Shown here in pieces: positions 1 through 8,132 of a stretch of DNA of 64,000 nt. Each line of letters opens with the position of its first letter. Position 1 is the stretch's first letter. The position numbers were made by a program, and so were the translations under genes. This stretch comes from Streptomyces sp. NBC_01689 (lineage in GTDB: Bacteria > Actinomycetota > Actinomycetes > Streptomycetales > Streptomycetaceae): assembly GCF_036250675.1 (NCBI RefSeq), contig NZ_CP109592.1:4960001-5024000 (forward strand). The letters are read 5' to 3'. The notes beneath the pieces are model-generated. The model did not search any database. It saw nothing but the letters and a program-made list of their open reading frames with translations, and had not been told where the DNA came from.

Positions 1-575
1 ACCCGCAGCAGGGCGGCTACCAGCCCGCTCCGCAGACAACTCCGTACGGCGCCCACCAGCACGGGGTGCAGACCCCGCCGCCGTACAACCTCACGCCCCA
101 GCACATGACGGCCGCCTCCGGTGGTCCGGGGGGCCGCCGGAGCAACAAGGGCGTCGTCATCGGGTCGATCATCGTGGCGCTCGTCGCGCTCGGCGGTCTG
201 ATCACCGCCCTCTCGATGAACGGCGGCGGAGACGACGACAAGGGCGGCGGCGGTGCCTCCACAACTCCGGCCGTGGTGGCGAGCCACCGGGGTCCGGACA
301 CCTCGAAGACCATCGACACGGAGAAGTGCACCGATCCGCAGGAGTCGTACGACGACCCGGACAAGATCCAGGTCCCGGACTTCACCTACCGGTACATCAA
401 GTCGGTCAAGTCCTGCTTCCAGGCGGCGGGCTGGAGGATGAAGCAGACCCCCGTCGACGAGAACACCTACGGGGAGGGCACCGTCATGGGGCAGTTCCCC
501 ACCGCCGGAACGGACGTCGACCCGAAGGACATGCCCGAGATCGAACTGAAGGTCTCGACCGGCGACCCGTCCTGA
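1..575 (+). CDS. PASTA-domain membrane protein, probably Ser/Thr protein kinase C-terminus (5' partial)
   Basis: The reading frame is open from the left edge, so only the C-terminal part is present. Visible parts are a Pro/Gln-rich cytoplasmic stretch, one membrane helix (IIVALVALGGLITALSM), an acidic/Gly-rich linker, and an extracellular PASTA-like domain of about 70 residues (VPD near its start, GTVMGQFPTAGTDV near its end, then a terminal beta-strand). In Streptomyces this layout is typical of membrane-anchored eukaryotic-type Ser/Thr kinases that sense cell-wall fragments. The kinase domain itself would lie to the left of the window, so the kinase assignment is inference. The gene converges on the bpa gene, with a strong hairpin between them. 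Confidence 0.7.
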   Translation, partial: PQQGGYQPAPQTTPYGAHQHGVQTPPPYNLTPQHMTAASGGPGGRRSNKGVVIGSIIVALVALGGLITALSMNGGGDDDKGGGGASTTPAVVASHRGPDTSKTIDTEKCTDPQESYDDPDKIQVPDFTYRYIKSVKSCFQAAGWRMKQTPVDENTYGEGTVMGQFPTAGTDVDPKDMPEIELKVSTGDPS

Positions 576-722
576 ACGGGCGGGGACGCCCGGTCCGCGG
601 GGACGCCCGGTTCCCGGTCCAGGCCGGTACCCGGTGCAGGCCGGTACCCGGTGACGGCCGGTACCGGGTGCAAGCCGGGGACGACCGGTGGCGGCGCGGG
701 AGGAACGACCGGAAGAGGGAAC

Positions 723-748
723 GGGCCCGGCACGTTCGTGCCGGGCCC
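723..748. terminator. Bidirectional hairpin terminator
   Basis: A near-perfect inverted repeat (GGGCCCGGCACG / CGTGCCGGGCCC) lies between two convergent genes. It is followed at once by a heptanucleotide array. There is no T-run, which is usual for Streptomyces terminators. Confidence 0.65.
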
Positions 749-761
749 GCCCTGTCCGTAC

Positions 762-803
762 CGCTTCCCGCTTCCCGCTTCCCGCTTCCCGCTTCCCGCT
801 TCC
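762..803. repeat. Heptanucleotide tandem array (CGCTTCC x6)
   Basis: Six perfect copies of CGCTTCC lie in the short space between the kinase terminator hairpin and the bpa stop codon. The unit length is not a multiple of three and the array is non-coding. Two other heptamer arrays occur in this window, at 26755-26796 and 43095-43164. Confidence 0.9.
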
Positions 804-817
804 CGCCCCGGTGGGAC

Positions 818-1366
818 CTAGAGGTACGGGCCGCCCGAGCGGCCGCCCGTGCGCGGGTCCTCGTCGCCGCCCTCCAGGCCGCCGCCGACGCCCGGCGGAA
901 GGGCCCGGCGCATCTGCTCCAGCTGAGCCCTGGCCGCCATCTGCTGCGCGAACAGGGTCGTCTGGATTCCGTGGAAGAGACCCTCGAGCCAGCCCACCAG
1001 CTGAGCCTGCGCGATCCGCAGCTCCGCGTCGCTGGGGGTCGCGTCATGGGTGAAGGGCAGTGAGAGCCGTTCCAGCTCCTCGACCAGTTCGGGGGCCAGG
1101 CCGTCCTCCAGCTCCTTCACGGAGCTGGCGTGGATCTCCTTCAGCCGAACGCGGCTCGCCTCGTCCAGGGGTGCGGCCCGCACCTCTTCGAGGAGTTGCT
1201 TGATCATGCTCCCGATGCGCATGACCTTGGCCGGCTGTTCGACCATCTCTGTCACCGGGACCTCACGGGAGTCCTCGTCACCGGTGCCACCGAGAGCCAT
1301 TCCGTCCTGGCCCACGACCAGGATCTGGGGGTTCTCCGGTGACCTTTCGTTCCTCGGCATCTCCAT
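818..1366 (-). CDS. bpa: Bacterial proteasome activator Bpa (DUF2587 family)
   Basis: The protein has about 182 residues. The helical core (KVMRIGSMIKQLLEEVRAA, then LVGWLEGLFHGIQTTLFAQQM) is that of the ATP-independent Bpa ring, which opens the 20S proteasome gate and feeds it unfolded substrates. The C-terminal residues are GGPYL. In Mycobacterium the last four residues of Bpa are GQYL and dock into the proteasome alpha-ring; here the penultimate pattern is GPYL. I chose the ATG that gives MEMPRNER. GTG codons at 1387 and 1384 are in frame and cannot be excluded. The gene stands alone and converges on the PASTA kinase. Confidence 0.88.
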   Translation of the reverse strand: MEMPRNERSPENPQILVVGQDGMALGGTGDEDSREVPVTEMVEQPAKVMRIGSMIKQLLEEVRAAPLDEASRVRLKEIHASSVKELEDGLAPELVEELERLSLPFTHDATPSDAELRIAQAQLVGWLEGLFHGIQTTLFAQQMAARAQLEQMRRALPPGVGGGLEGGDEDPRTGGRSGGPYL

Positions 1367-1523
1367 GCCGCCATTGTCTCGCACCACCCCACCTCATCAC
1401 GGTGCCGCCCCCCGTTGCGGGTGATCCACTCGGCCGGTCACCGTCGGGATGCCGGGAAGGAACCCTCATGTGAGGCTTGCCCCATTGATCATGGGACTCC
1501 TCGACCGGGAGGGGGTCACTGGC

Positions 1524-2405
1524 GTGACTCCATGGCTCAGCCGACCCCGCGGGCCGATATTGCTGCTGCTTCTGGCGACCGCTCTGGCATCCCCGTCCTG
1601 GGGCGCCTCGTACGCGGCCGCTTCCTCGGCCCCGCCGTCCGCACCGCCGGCCACCTCGCCGCGCGCCTCGCCGGCCGCCTCGGCCTCGGTGTCGCCCTCC
1701 CGCCGGCCGTCCGCGTCGCCGTCCCGCCGCCCGTCCGTGGTGACGGACCACGCGCCGGCCGACCCGCCGTCCCACCGGCCGCCCGCCTCACCGTCGCACG
1801 GGCCGGCCGCCCAGCCGTCGCACCGGCCGTCCGCGTCGTCGTCGCACCGGCCGTCCGCGTCCCTGCCGCACCGGCCGTCCACGGGGTCGGACCACGCGCC
1901 GTCCACCGGGTCGGGCCGTTCGAGCGGGTCGGGCCGTTCGGCGTCCGCGCCTCCGGCCCGCTCGCCGTCCACGAAGACGGGCCGTCCGGCCGTCGGATCG
2001 GCCGCCGCAGACGCGCCGTCCGTGCGGGAGGCCGCCGGGCCCACCCCGGCCGAGGAGGACTCCCGCGCGGGAAGCCGCCCGGGAGCGGGCCGTGCCCGGC
2101 CGGGACGCCAGGACAGGGACCGCGACCAGGGCGAGAACGACGAGGACTCCATGCCCACGTACACGGACCGGGACCCGGTCGACGAGAGCGCCGGGTCCGG
2201 TACCTCGCAGGACGGTGTGGACGGGACGGGAGACGGCACCACCGGGGCGCCGAACGCGGCCGTACCCGTCGAGCAGCACGTGCTGGACCCCGGCACCGCG
2301 CCGACGCGGCGGACCCTCCGGATCCTGCCCCTGGGCGGCGGTCTGATCCTCATCGGCCTGGGCCTGGGGATGGCCTTCCTCGCCCTGCACCTGCGACGCG
2401 ACTGA
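1524..2405 (+). CDS. Pro/Ser-rich secreted, C-terminally membrane-anchored protein
   Basis: I recognise no family. The N-terminus is a signal-like segment (PRGPILLLLLATALASPSWG), followed by about 200 residues of low-complexity Ser/Pro/His/Arg sequence with repeated S-H-R-P-S units. An acidic stretch follows, and then a single C-terminal helix (ILPLGGGLILIGLGLGMAFL) ending in LRRD. The protein is therefore probably tethered to the outside of the membrane, with its spacer in the cell wall. A GTG at 1524 is preferred because GGGAGGGGG lies 8 bases upstream; an in-frame ATG at 1491 has a poorer site. No LPXTG sortase motif is visible. Confidence 0.65.
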   Translation: MTPWLSRPRGPILLLLLATALASPSWGASYAAASSAPPSAPPATSPRASPAASASVSPSRRPSASPSRRPSVVTDHAPADPPSHRPPASPSHGPAAQPSHRPSASSSHRPSASLPHRPSTGSDHAPSTGSGRSSGSGRSASAPPARSPSTKTGRPAVGSAAADAPSVREAAGPTPAEEDSRAGSRPGAGRARPGRQDRDRDQGENDEDSMPTYTDRDPVDESAGSGTSQDGVDGTGDGTTGAPNAAVPVEQHVLDPGTAPTRRTLRILPLGGGLILIGLGLGMAFLALHLRRD

Positions 2406-2635
2406 GCGGTCCGGCCGACCGACGCGGCCGAGGGGCCGCGCGGACGGGCCACGCCGACGCGCCGGGCCGGGCCGACCGGTCGAACCTGTCCGATCACACC
2501 GACAGGGACGCCGGGCCGCCGGGCCGGCCGGTCGCGCGCGCCGGTCGAGCCGTGGAGCGGGGCCGGCGCCCCGCCTGGCCCGGCGCCCGCCCCGAGGGCC
2601 CGCCGGGGGATGCCGGCGGGCGGGACGGCTCTCCG

Positions 2636-3616
2636 CTAGGGGGTGACCAGCAGCACCTTGCCGATGTGACCGCTCTCCTCCAGGATGCGGTGCGCCTCCG
2701 CGGCCTCGCTCATCGGCAGCTCGCGGTCGACCACCGGGCGCACGTGACCGGAGTCGATCAACGGCCACACATGCTCGCGTACAGCGGCGACGATCGCCGC
2801 CTTCTCGCCCAGCGGACGGGCGCGCAGCGAGGTCGCGGTGACGGCGCCCCGCTTGGCCAGGAGCGCCCCGATGTTCAGCTCGCCCTTGGTGCCGCCCTGC
2901 AGGCCGATGATCGCGAGCCGTCCGTTGACGGCGAGGGCCCGCACGTTCCGGTCGAGGTACTTGGCGCCCATGTTGTCGAGGATGACGTCGGCGCCGGCAC
3001 CGTCGGTGGCCCGCTCGATCTCCTCGACGAAGTCCTGGTCGCGGTAGTTGATCAGGATGTCCGCGCCGAGTTCGGCGCAGAAGTCGAGCTTCTCCTTGGT
3101 GCCCGCCGTGACGGCGACCTTCGCGCCCACGGCCTTGGCGAGCTGGATCGCCATGGTGCCGATACCGCTGGACCCTCCGTGCACGAGCAGGGTCTCGCCC
3201 GGACGCAGGTGGGAGACCATGAAGACGTTCGACCAGACCGTGCAGACCACCTCGGGCAGGGCCGCCGCGCGCTTGAGGTCGAGGCCCGCGGGAACCGGCA
3301 GCAGCTGCCCGGCCGGGACGACGACCTTCTCGGCGTAACCTCCGCCCGCGAGCAGCGCGCACACCTCGTCGCCGACGGCCCACCCCGAGACACCCGGCCC
3401 GGTCTCGACGACGCGTCCGGCGCATTCGAGGCCGGGGTAGCGGGACGCTCCGGGCGGCGGGTCGTAGAAGCCCTGGCGCTGCATCAGGTCGGCACGGTTG
3501 ACCGCGCTCGCCACCACCTCGACGAGGACCTCGCCCTCGCCGGGCACGGGGTCCGGGACCTCGTCCCACACCAGCGCCTCGGGCCCACCAGGTTCAGGAA
3601 TCGTGATCGCGTACAT
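2636..3616 (-). CDS. NAD(P)H:quinone oxidoreductase, zinc-free MDR family
   Basis: The protein has 326 residues, typical of the medium-chain dehydrogenase quinone oxidoreductases (QOR/PIG3 type). An N-terminal GroES-like domain (NRADLMQRQGFYDPPPG, YPGLECAGRV) is followed by a Rossmann domain with the nucleotide loop HGGSSGIGTMAIQLAK. The zinc-ligand cysteines of alcohol dehydrogenases are absent. The expected activity is NAD(P)H-dependent reduction of quinones or conjugated enones in the cytoplasm. The stop codon lies 230 bases from the preceding convergent gene. It is only 10 bases from the start of the RCK gene's stop, which suggests co-transcription from the RCK promoter. Confidence 0.85.
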   Translation of the reverse strand: MYAITIPEPGGPEALVWDEVPDPVPGEGEVLVEVVASAVNRADLMQRQGFYDPPPGASRYPGLECAGRVVETGPGVSGWAVGDEVCALLAGGGYAEKVVVPAGQLLPVPAGLDLKRAAALPEVVCTVWSNVFMVSHLRPGETLLVHGGSSGIGTMAIQLAKAVGAKVAVTAGTKEKLDFCAELGADILINYRDQDFVEEIERATDGAGADVILDNMGAKYLDRNVRALAVNGRLAIIGLQGGTKGELNIGALLAKRGAVTATSLRARPLGEKAAIVAAVREHVWPLIDSGHVRPVVDRELPMSEAAEAHRILEESGHIGKVLLVTP

Positions 3617-3626
3617 GAGGGCGACG

Positions 3627-4304
3627 CTACTCCTGCGGGCGGGGCCGGGTACCCGGCGCCACCGGGGGACGCTGAGCGCCCCGCACGATCGTGATCAGCC
3701 GGTCGGTCAGCTGGAGCGTGCCGACGGCCGGGTCGTCGTACCCCAGCACCCGGTGCCCCCGTACGACGCTCACCACCAGGTCGTCCGTCTCGCGCACCCC
3801 CTTGCCCACCTCGGCCCTTATGACCGGACGTTCGACGATGTCGAGCCCGCTGCCCTGCCGGATGAGGTCCTCCATGACCAGGCCCGCGCTGGGGCTGAGC
3901 ACCGAGAGTCCGAGGAGCCGTCCCGCCGCGCTGGCGCTGGTGATGACGGCGTCGGCGCCCGACTGCCGCAGCAGGGGGGCGTTCTCCTCCTCCCGTACCG
4001 CGGCGACGATCTTCGCCTGGCCGTTGAGCTGGCGGGCGGTCAGCGTGACCAGCACGGCGGTGTCGTCGCGCTGGGTCGCGATGATGATCTGCCGCGCCTT
4101 GCGGACCTCGGCCCGCATCAGGACGTCGCTGCGGGTCGCGTCCCCGACGACCCCCGTGTACCCGTCGGCGGTCGCGGCGGCGACCGCCTCGGAACTGGGG
4201 TCGACCACCACGACCTGTTCCTTCCTCAGCCCCGACGCGCAGACGGTCTGCACCGCCGACCGCCCCTTGGTCCCGAAGCCGACAACCACGGTGTGGTCCC
4301 TCAA
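3627..4304 (-). CDS. Stand-alone RCK (TrkA-N/TrkA-C) regulatory protein
   Basis: The protein has 225 residues: a TrkA-N Rossmann domain (TVVVGFGTKGRSAV, an acidic residue ending strand 2 in VVVDP) and a C-terminal TrkA-C-like domain. No membrane segment is present. It aligns along its whole length with the cytoplasmic half of the channel encoded divergently next door, and even begins with the same MRDH...VVG.GTKGR sequence. The start is TTG with a GGAGGGGG site 5 bases upstream, so initiation there looks genuine. It probably binds nucleotide or ions and may co-assemble with the channel's own RCK ring (inference). Confidence 0.85.
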   Translation of the reverse strand: MRDHTVVVGFGTKGRSAVQTVCASGLRKEQVVVVDPSSEAVAAATADGYTGVVGDATRSDVLMRAEVRKARQIIIATQRDDTAVLVTLTARQLNGQAKIVAAVREEENAPLLRQSGADAVITSASAAGRLLGLSVLSPSAGLVMEDLIRQGSGLDIVERPVIRAEVGKGVRETDDLVVSVVRGHRVLGYDDPAVGTLQLTDRLITIVRGAQRPPVAPGTRPRPQE

Positions 4305-4594
4305 GGCCGCCCCCTCCAGCAGTCTTCCGCGTGCACCCTACGAACCCGGCAACGGGGACGACGCTACTGCCAACGAGGGGGACGGCGCCGTCGGCAGGGC
4401 GGTGGGCCCGTCTCCCGCGACGGGCACGACGCCGGTCCCGCGACGGGCACCACGCCCGTTCACCGGTGGCCCTCGGCCGGGTCCCGGACGGCGACGCGAC
4501 GTGCCGGATTCCGCGGCCCGCGTGCCGGGGGGCGTTCGTCCGGGACCATGGTCACCGTGCTGTCCGATCGGATCACCGTCGCAGGGGGCGAACC

Positions 4595-5707
4595 ATGAGC
4601 CACGAGAAGCGGTCCCACCCGCCGAGACCAGGGGGGATCTCGATCCTCCGGTCCCTCTGGTACCGCTCGCGGGGCGATGCCCTGGAGGACGCCGAAGCCG
4701 GACGGTCCATCACGCTGCCCGCCGAGCGGACCCTGCCGCCGCTCCAGCAGGTCCTGCGGCGACTGGCCATGGCGCTGCTGGTGCTGGCCGTGACGACGCT
4801 TCTCGTCTGGATCGACCGTGACGGGTACAACGACAACGCGGACGGCCGGGTCGACCTGCTGGACGCCGCGTACTACGCGACCGTCACCCTCTCGACCACC
4901 GGGTACGGCGACATCACCCCGGTGAGCGACGCCGCCCGGCTCACCAACATCCTCGTCATCACCCCGCTGCGCGTGCTGTTCCTGATCATCCTGGTCGGCA
5001 CCACGCTGGAGGTCCTCACCGAACGCACCCGCCAACAGGTGCGCGTCCACCGGTGGCGCGCACGCATGCGGGACCACGTCGTGGTCGTCGGCTACGGCAC
5101 CAAGGGGAGGCACGCCGTCGAGTCGCTGCTGGGCCAGGGCACGCCGAAGGACCACATCGTCGTCGTCGATCCGCTGCGCAAGGCGGTCGAGGCCGCCGGA
5201 AACGACGGGCTCGTGGCCGTGCTCGGCGACGCCACCCGCACCGACACCCTGCGCAAGGCCGAACTGCAGGCCGCGGCACGCGTCATCGTCGCCCCGCAGC
5301 GCGACGACACCGCGGCCCTGGTCACACTGACCGCCCGCCAGCTGAACAAGCGGGCGGCTCTCGTCGTCGCGGTCCGGGAGGACGAGAACGTCCCCCTGAT
5401 CAGACAGAGCGGCGCGGACACCGTGGTCACGAGTTCCAGTTCGGCCGGCCGTCTCCTCGGCGTGTCCGTGGCCAGCCCGCACGCGGCCGACACCCTGGAG
5501 GACCTGATGACCCACGGCAGCGGACTCGATCTGATCGAACGCGCGGTGACCGAGGGCGAGGTGGGCCGGTCGCCTCGCGAGTGCTCCGATCTCGTCGTCG
5601 CCGTCGTACGCCGCAGGAAGGTGCTCGACCACACCGATCCGGAGGCCGCAGCCCTCCAGCTCGGGGACCGGGTGATCAGCATCAGGCAGAGCCGACCACG
5701 CGGCTGA
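4595..5707 (+). CDS. RCK-gated two-helix potassium channel
   Basis: The protein has 370 residues. After a 50-residue N-tail comes TM1 (LAMALLVLAVTTLLVWI), a pore loop with the selectivity filter TTGYGD, TM2 (VLFLIILVGTTLEVL), and a cytoplasmic RCK module starting at MRDHVVVVGYGTKGR. This is the MthK/Kch class of K+ channels. The start ATG follows GGGGGCG by about 5 bases. The gene is divergent from its RCK-only paralogue across a 290-bp intergenic region. An internal Met at the RCK boundary could also give a soluble RCK, as in MthK, but it has no good ribosome-binding site. Confidence 0.92.
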   Translation: MSHEKRSHPPRPGGISILRSLWYRSRGDALEDAEAGRSITLPAERTLPPLQQVLRRLAMALLVLAVTTLLVWIDRDGYNDNADGRVDLLDAAYYATVTLSTTGYGDITPVSDAARLTNILVITPLRVLFLIILVGTTLEVLTERTRQQVRVHRWRARMRDHVVVVGYGTKGRHAVESLLGQGTPKDHIVVVDPLRKAVEAAGNDGLVAVLGDATRTDTLRKAELQAAARVIVAPQRDDTAALVTLTARQLNKRAALVVAVREDENVPLIRQSGADTVVTSSSSAGRLLGVSVASPHAADTLEDLMTHGSGLDLIERAVTEGEVGRSPRECSDLVVAVVRRRKVLDHTDPEAAALQLGDRVISIRQSRPRG

Positions 5708-5988
5708 CCGGACGGGGCGTCACCGGACCGGGCACCAACGGGCCGGGCGTCACCGGACCGGGCGGGGGACGGCTCGGCAGGAAGGGGCGGGGACCGACCG
5801 GGCCGGGCACGCTGACGGCACGCCAGGAACCCGTCGGCGCAGGGATATGCGGTGCGTTCCGCTTTTGCACCCGTCCGGCCCGCGCCATCACACGTTGGAC
5901 ATGCCCGAAATGACAGTGAATGGGGCGATCAGTACGTTCGACGCAGGTCGGCTGTCCGGCCGACGTCTCCGAGGCAGAGAGAAGTCAC

Positions 5989-6576
5989 ATGCCCACGCGC
6001 ACTTTCGCCGTGGCCGCCGCCGTAGGCGCTGCGGCCTTCGCCACCACCGGCATCACCTACGCCTCGCCCGCCGAGTCCACGCAGGTCGCCCCCTCCGTCC
6101 AGCGAGCGGCCCACGCCGCCCCGAAGGCCGCGCCGTCCGTCCGGAAGGCCGCCCCCGCGACGGCTCCCGTCGGCAACGGCAACGGCAACGGCAACAAGGG
6201 CGGCGAGGGCGGTGACCGGGACGGCGGCGACCGCGGAGGCCGCGGCTCGGGCCACGAGGGACCCGGGTACATCTACTTCAACGAGCGGACGTACTCCGGC
6301 TCCGTCGAGGGCTGCATCGCCGCCGCGAGCGGACTCGGCGCCAACAGCTTCAGCATCTACAACGACAGCTGGCGGACCGTCGAGGTCTACCGCGGGTTCA
6401 ACTGCAACGGCGGCTCACCGGTCGCCACCGTCGGCCCGCACGGCGCCACCCACGGCGTCGTGACCAGCCCCGTCCAAGGAGACGCGTTCAGCTCCGAGGC
6501 GCTGCTGGCCGGAGCCATGTTCGGTGACGACGGTGTCGTCGGCAGCTTCCGGGTCGTCCACGACAGCGACTGGTGA
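5989..6576 (+). CDS. Secreted protein with Gly/Asn-rich linker
   Basis: A 195-residue exported protein of unknown function. A signal peptide (AVAAAVGAAAFATTGITYA, Ala-rich cleavage region) is followed by an Ala/Pro/Lys segment, then a GNGNGN/GGDRGG linker (about residues 62-90), then a compact C-terminal domain of about 100 residues. Two cysteines (in EGCIAAASG and GFNCNGG) could form a disulfide. The tail domain looks like the small beta/gamma-crystallin-like or inhibitor-like secreted domains of actinomycetes, but I cannot assign it. The start ATG is well placed after GAGAGAAG. A parS palindrome follows the gene. Confidence 0.75.
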   Translation: MPTRTFAVAAAVGAAAFATTGITYASPAESTQVAPSVQRAAHAAPKAAPSVRKAAPATAPVGNGNGNGNKGGEGGDRDGGDRGGRGSGHEGPGYIYFNERTYSGSVEGCIAAASGLGANSFSIYNDSWRTVEVYRGFNCNGGSPVATVGPHGATHGVVTSPVQGDAFSSEALLAGAMFGDDGVVGSFRVVHDSDW

Positions 6577-6630
6577 CAGACCGCCGGTCGAGCCGACGCC
6601 GCCTCCGCGCACCCGGAGCACGATCCGGAC

Positions 6631-6644
6631 GTTTCACGTGAAAC
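6631..6644. other. parS: parS centromere site (ParB binding)
   Basis: A perfect palindrome GTTTCACGTGAAAC lies in the gap between two convergent genes. It matches the Streptomyces parS core. In this genus most parS copies lie within about 200 kb of oriC. A second identical copy is at 46059-46072. Confidence 0.88.
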
Positions 6645-6710
6645 ACTCCCCGATCCCGCTCACCCCTCGGCGGATGGGCGGGCTCCGGCCGACGCCCTGA
6701 CACAGGGCGA

Positions 6711-8132
6711 TCAGCCACCGCTGCCGGACACCGCCCAGGGCAGGTCCAGGAGTTCCAGCTCCTGACCCGGGCGGGCACCGCCGGGCGGTACGACCGCGAG
6801 CGCGTCGGCGGCGGCGATACCGCGCAGCATGGCCGGACCGTTGTAGCGCAGCGGGACCGCCTGGTCGCCGTGCAGGGCGACGGGGATCAGCCGGGTGTCG
6901 TACGGGTGCCCGTGCACCCCTTCCCGTACGGGCAGCGTGTACGGCTCCGGCGCCGCCCGCCCCGCCAGGATGCGCAGCAGTGGCTCGGCGAGCGTGAGCA
7001 GCCCGGAGACGGCCGCCAGGGGGTTGCCGGGCAGGCCGACCAGATGCTGGTTCTCCCGGGTTCGGGCCAGCAGCATGGGATGGCCCGGACGCACCTCGAC
7101 CCCGTCCACGAGGAGCCGGGCGCCGATACGGCTCAGGGTGGGGTGGACGTGGTCGAGCGGGCCCGCGGCGGTGCCGCCGGTCGTGACGATCAGGTCGGCG
7201 CCGGAACCCGCGACCGCCTTGTGCAGGGCCTTCGCGTCGTCTCGCAGCCTGCGCACGGCGATGACGTCGGCGCCGAGCGCCCGCAGCCAGGGCGGCAGCA
7301 TCGGGCCGAGCGCGTCCCGGATCAGGCCCTCCTGGGGGAGTCCCTGGGTGAGCAACTCGTCGCCCAGGACGAGAACTTCGACACGTGCGCGGGGAATGAC
7401 CGCGAGGGTGTCGTATCCGGCGGCAGCAGCGAGGCCCAGCACGGCCGGGGTGACCAGGACACCGGCGGCCAGAAGCTGGTCACCGCTGCGGCACTCCTGA
7501 CCGCGCGGCCGGATGTCCTGCCCGTGCACGACCGTCGGCGTCGCGCCGGGCCGCCCGGAGCCGGCGGCGCCGGGAAGGGCCGCGTGCAGGCGTCCCTTGT
7601 CGTCGATGCGTCCGTGTTCGCTGCGGAGGACGGCGGTGGCGTCCCGGGGGACGCGTGCGCCGGTGGCGATCCGTACCGCCTCGCCGTCGGTGAGGGACCC
7701 GGGCTTCGCGTGACCGGCGAGGACGCCTTCCTCACGGACCTCCCAGGGGCCGGGGCCGGCGACCGCCCAGCCGTCCATCGCGGAGGTGTCGAAGGAGGGC
7801 AGGTCCGTGAGCGCGTCGAGCGGCGCGGCGGTCACCAGGCCCAGAGCGGCGTCCAGGGGCACGGAGACGGGCGTGCGGCGCGGCAGTGAACGCGCCGCCC
7901 GCTCCGCGGCGGTGCGGGCGGCGGGCCACGGGGTGGCCCTGTGCTGTCCGTCCCCGTCGCTGCGCGCGGTGTGCGGGGCGGGCACGGTGTCGGGCGCGGG
8001 TGTCCGTGCGGCGGCGTCGCCCCGGTCCCGTCCGGGGCCCGCCGGGCGTCGGGGGTCCTTGACCAAGGCCAGGGCCTCCTCCACGTCGAATTCGTCGGCG
8101 TCCCGGCCGACGCGGGCGCCCGGCGAGGTCAT
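6711..8132 (-). CDS. moeA: Molybdopterin molybdotransferase MoeA-like
   Basis: The protein has 473 residues. The MoeA N-terminal region contains FDTSAMDGWAV, the substrate-binding hallmark. The central MoCF-biosynthesis domain contains VLGDELL and VTTGGTAAGPLDHV, and a C-terminal beta-barrel domain follows. MoeA inserts molybdate into adenylylated molybdopterin. An N-terminal extension of about 60 residues is rich in Ala, Pro and Arg. In classical MoeA the glycine-rich loop reads TTGG(V/T)S.GD; here it is TTGGTAAGPLDH, so the D-H pair is displaced and activity may differ. The start ATG overlaps the stop of the upstream mobA-like gene in a TGATG arrangement, which implies translational coupling. 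Confidence 0.85.
   Translation of the reverse strand: MTSPGARVGRDADEFDVEEALALVKDPRRPAGPGRDRGDAAARTPAPDTVPAPHTARSDGDGQHRATPWPAARTAAERAARSLPRRTPVSVPLDAALGLVTAAPLDALTDLPSFDTSAMDGWAVAGPGPWEVREEGVLAGHAKPGSLTDGEAVRIATGARVPRDATAVLRSEHGRIDDKGRLHAALPGAAGSGRPGATPTVVHGQDIRPRGQECRSGDQLLAAGVLVTPAVLGLAAAAGYDTLAVIPRARVEVLVLGDELLTQGLPQEGLIRDALGPMLPPWLRALGADVIAVRRLRDDAKALHKAVAGSGADLIVTTGGTAAGPLDHVHPTLSRIGARLLVDGVEVRPGHPMLLARTRENQHLVGLPGNPLAAVSGLLTLAEPLLRILAGRAAPEPYTLPVREGVHGHPYDTRLIPVALHGDQAVPLRYNGPAMLRGIAAADALAVVPPGGARPGQELELLDLPWAVSGSGG

Noticed and set aside
1415..3694. 759-residue open frame on the plus strand
   Set aside because: It overlaps the Pro/Ser-rich protein in another frame and runs antisense through the quinone oxidoreductase. 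Arg/Gly/Pro-rich without domains.
5708..5988. Possible small gene in the 281-bp gap after the potassium channel
   Set aside because: The only open frames are repeats of GGGCGTCACCGGACCGGGC-like sequence with no ribosome-binding site.
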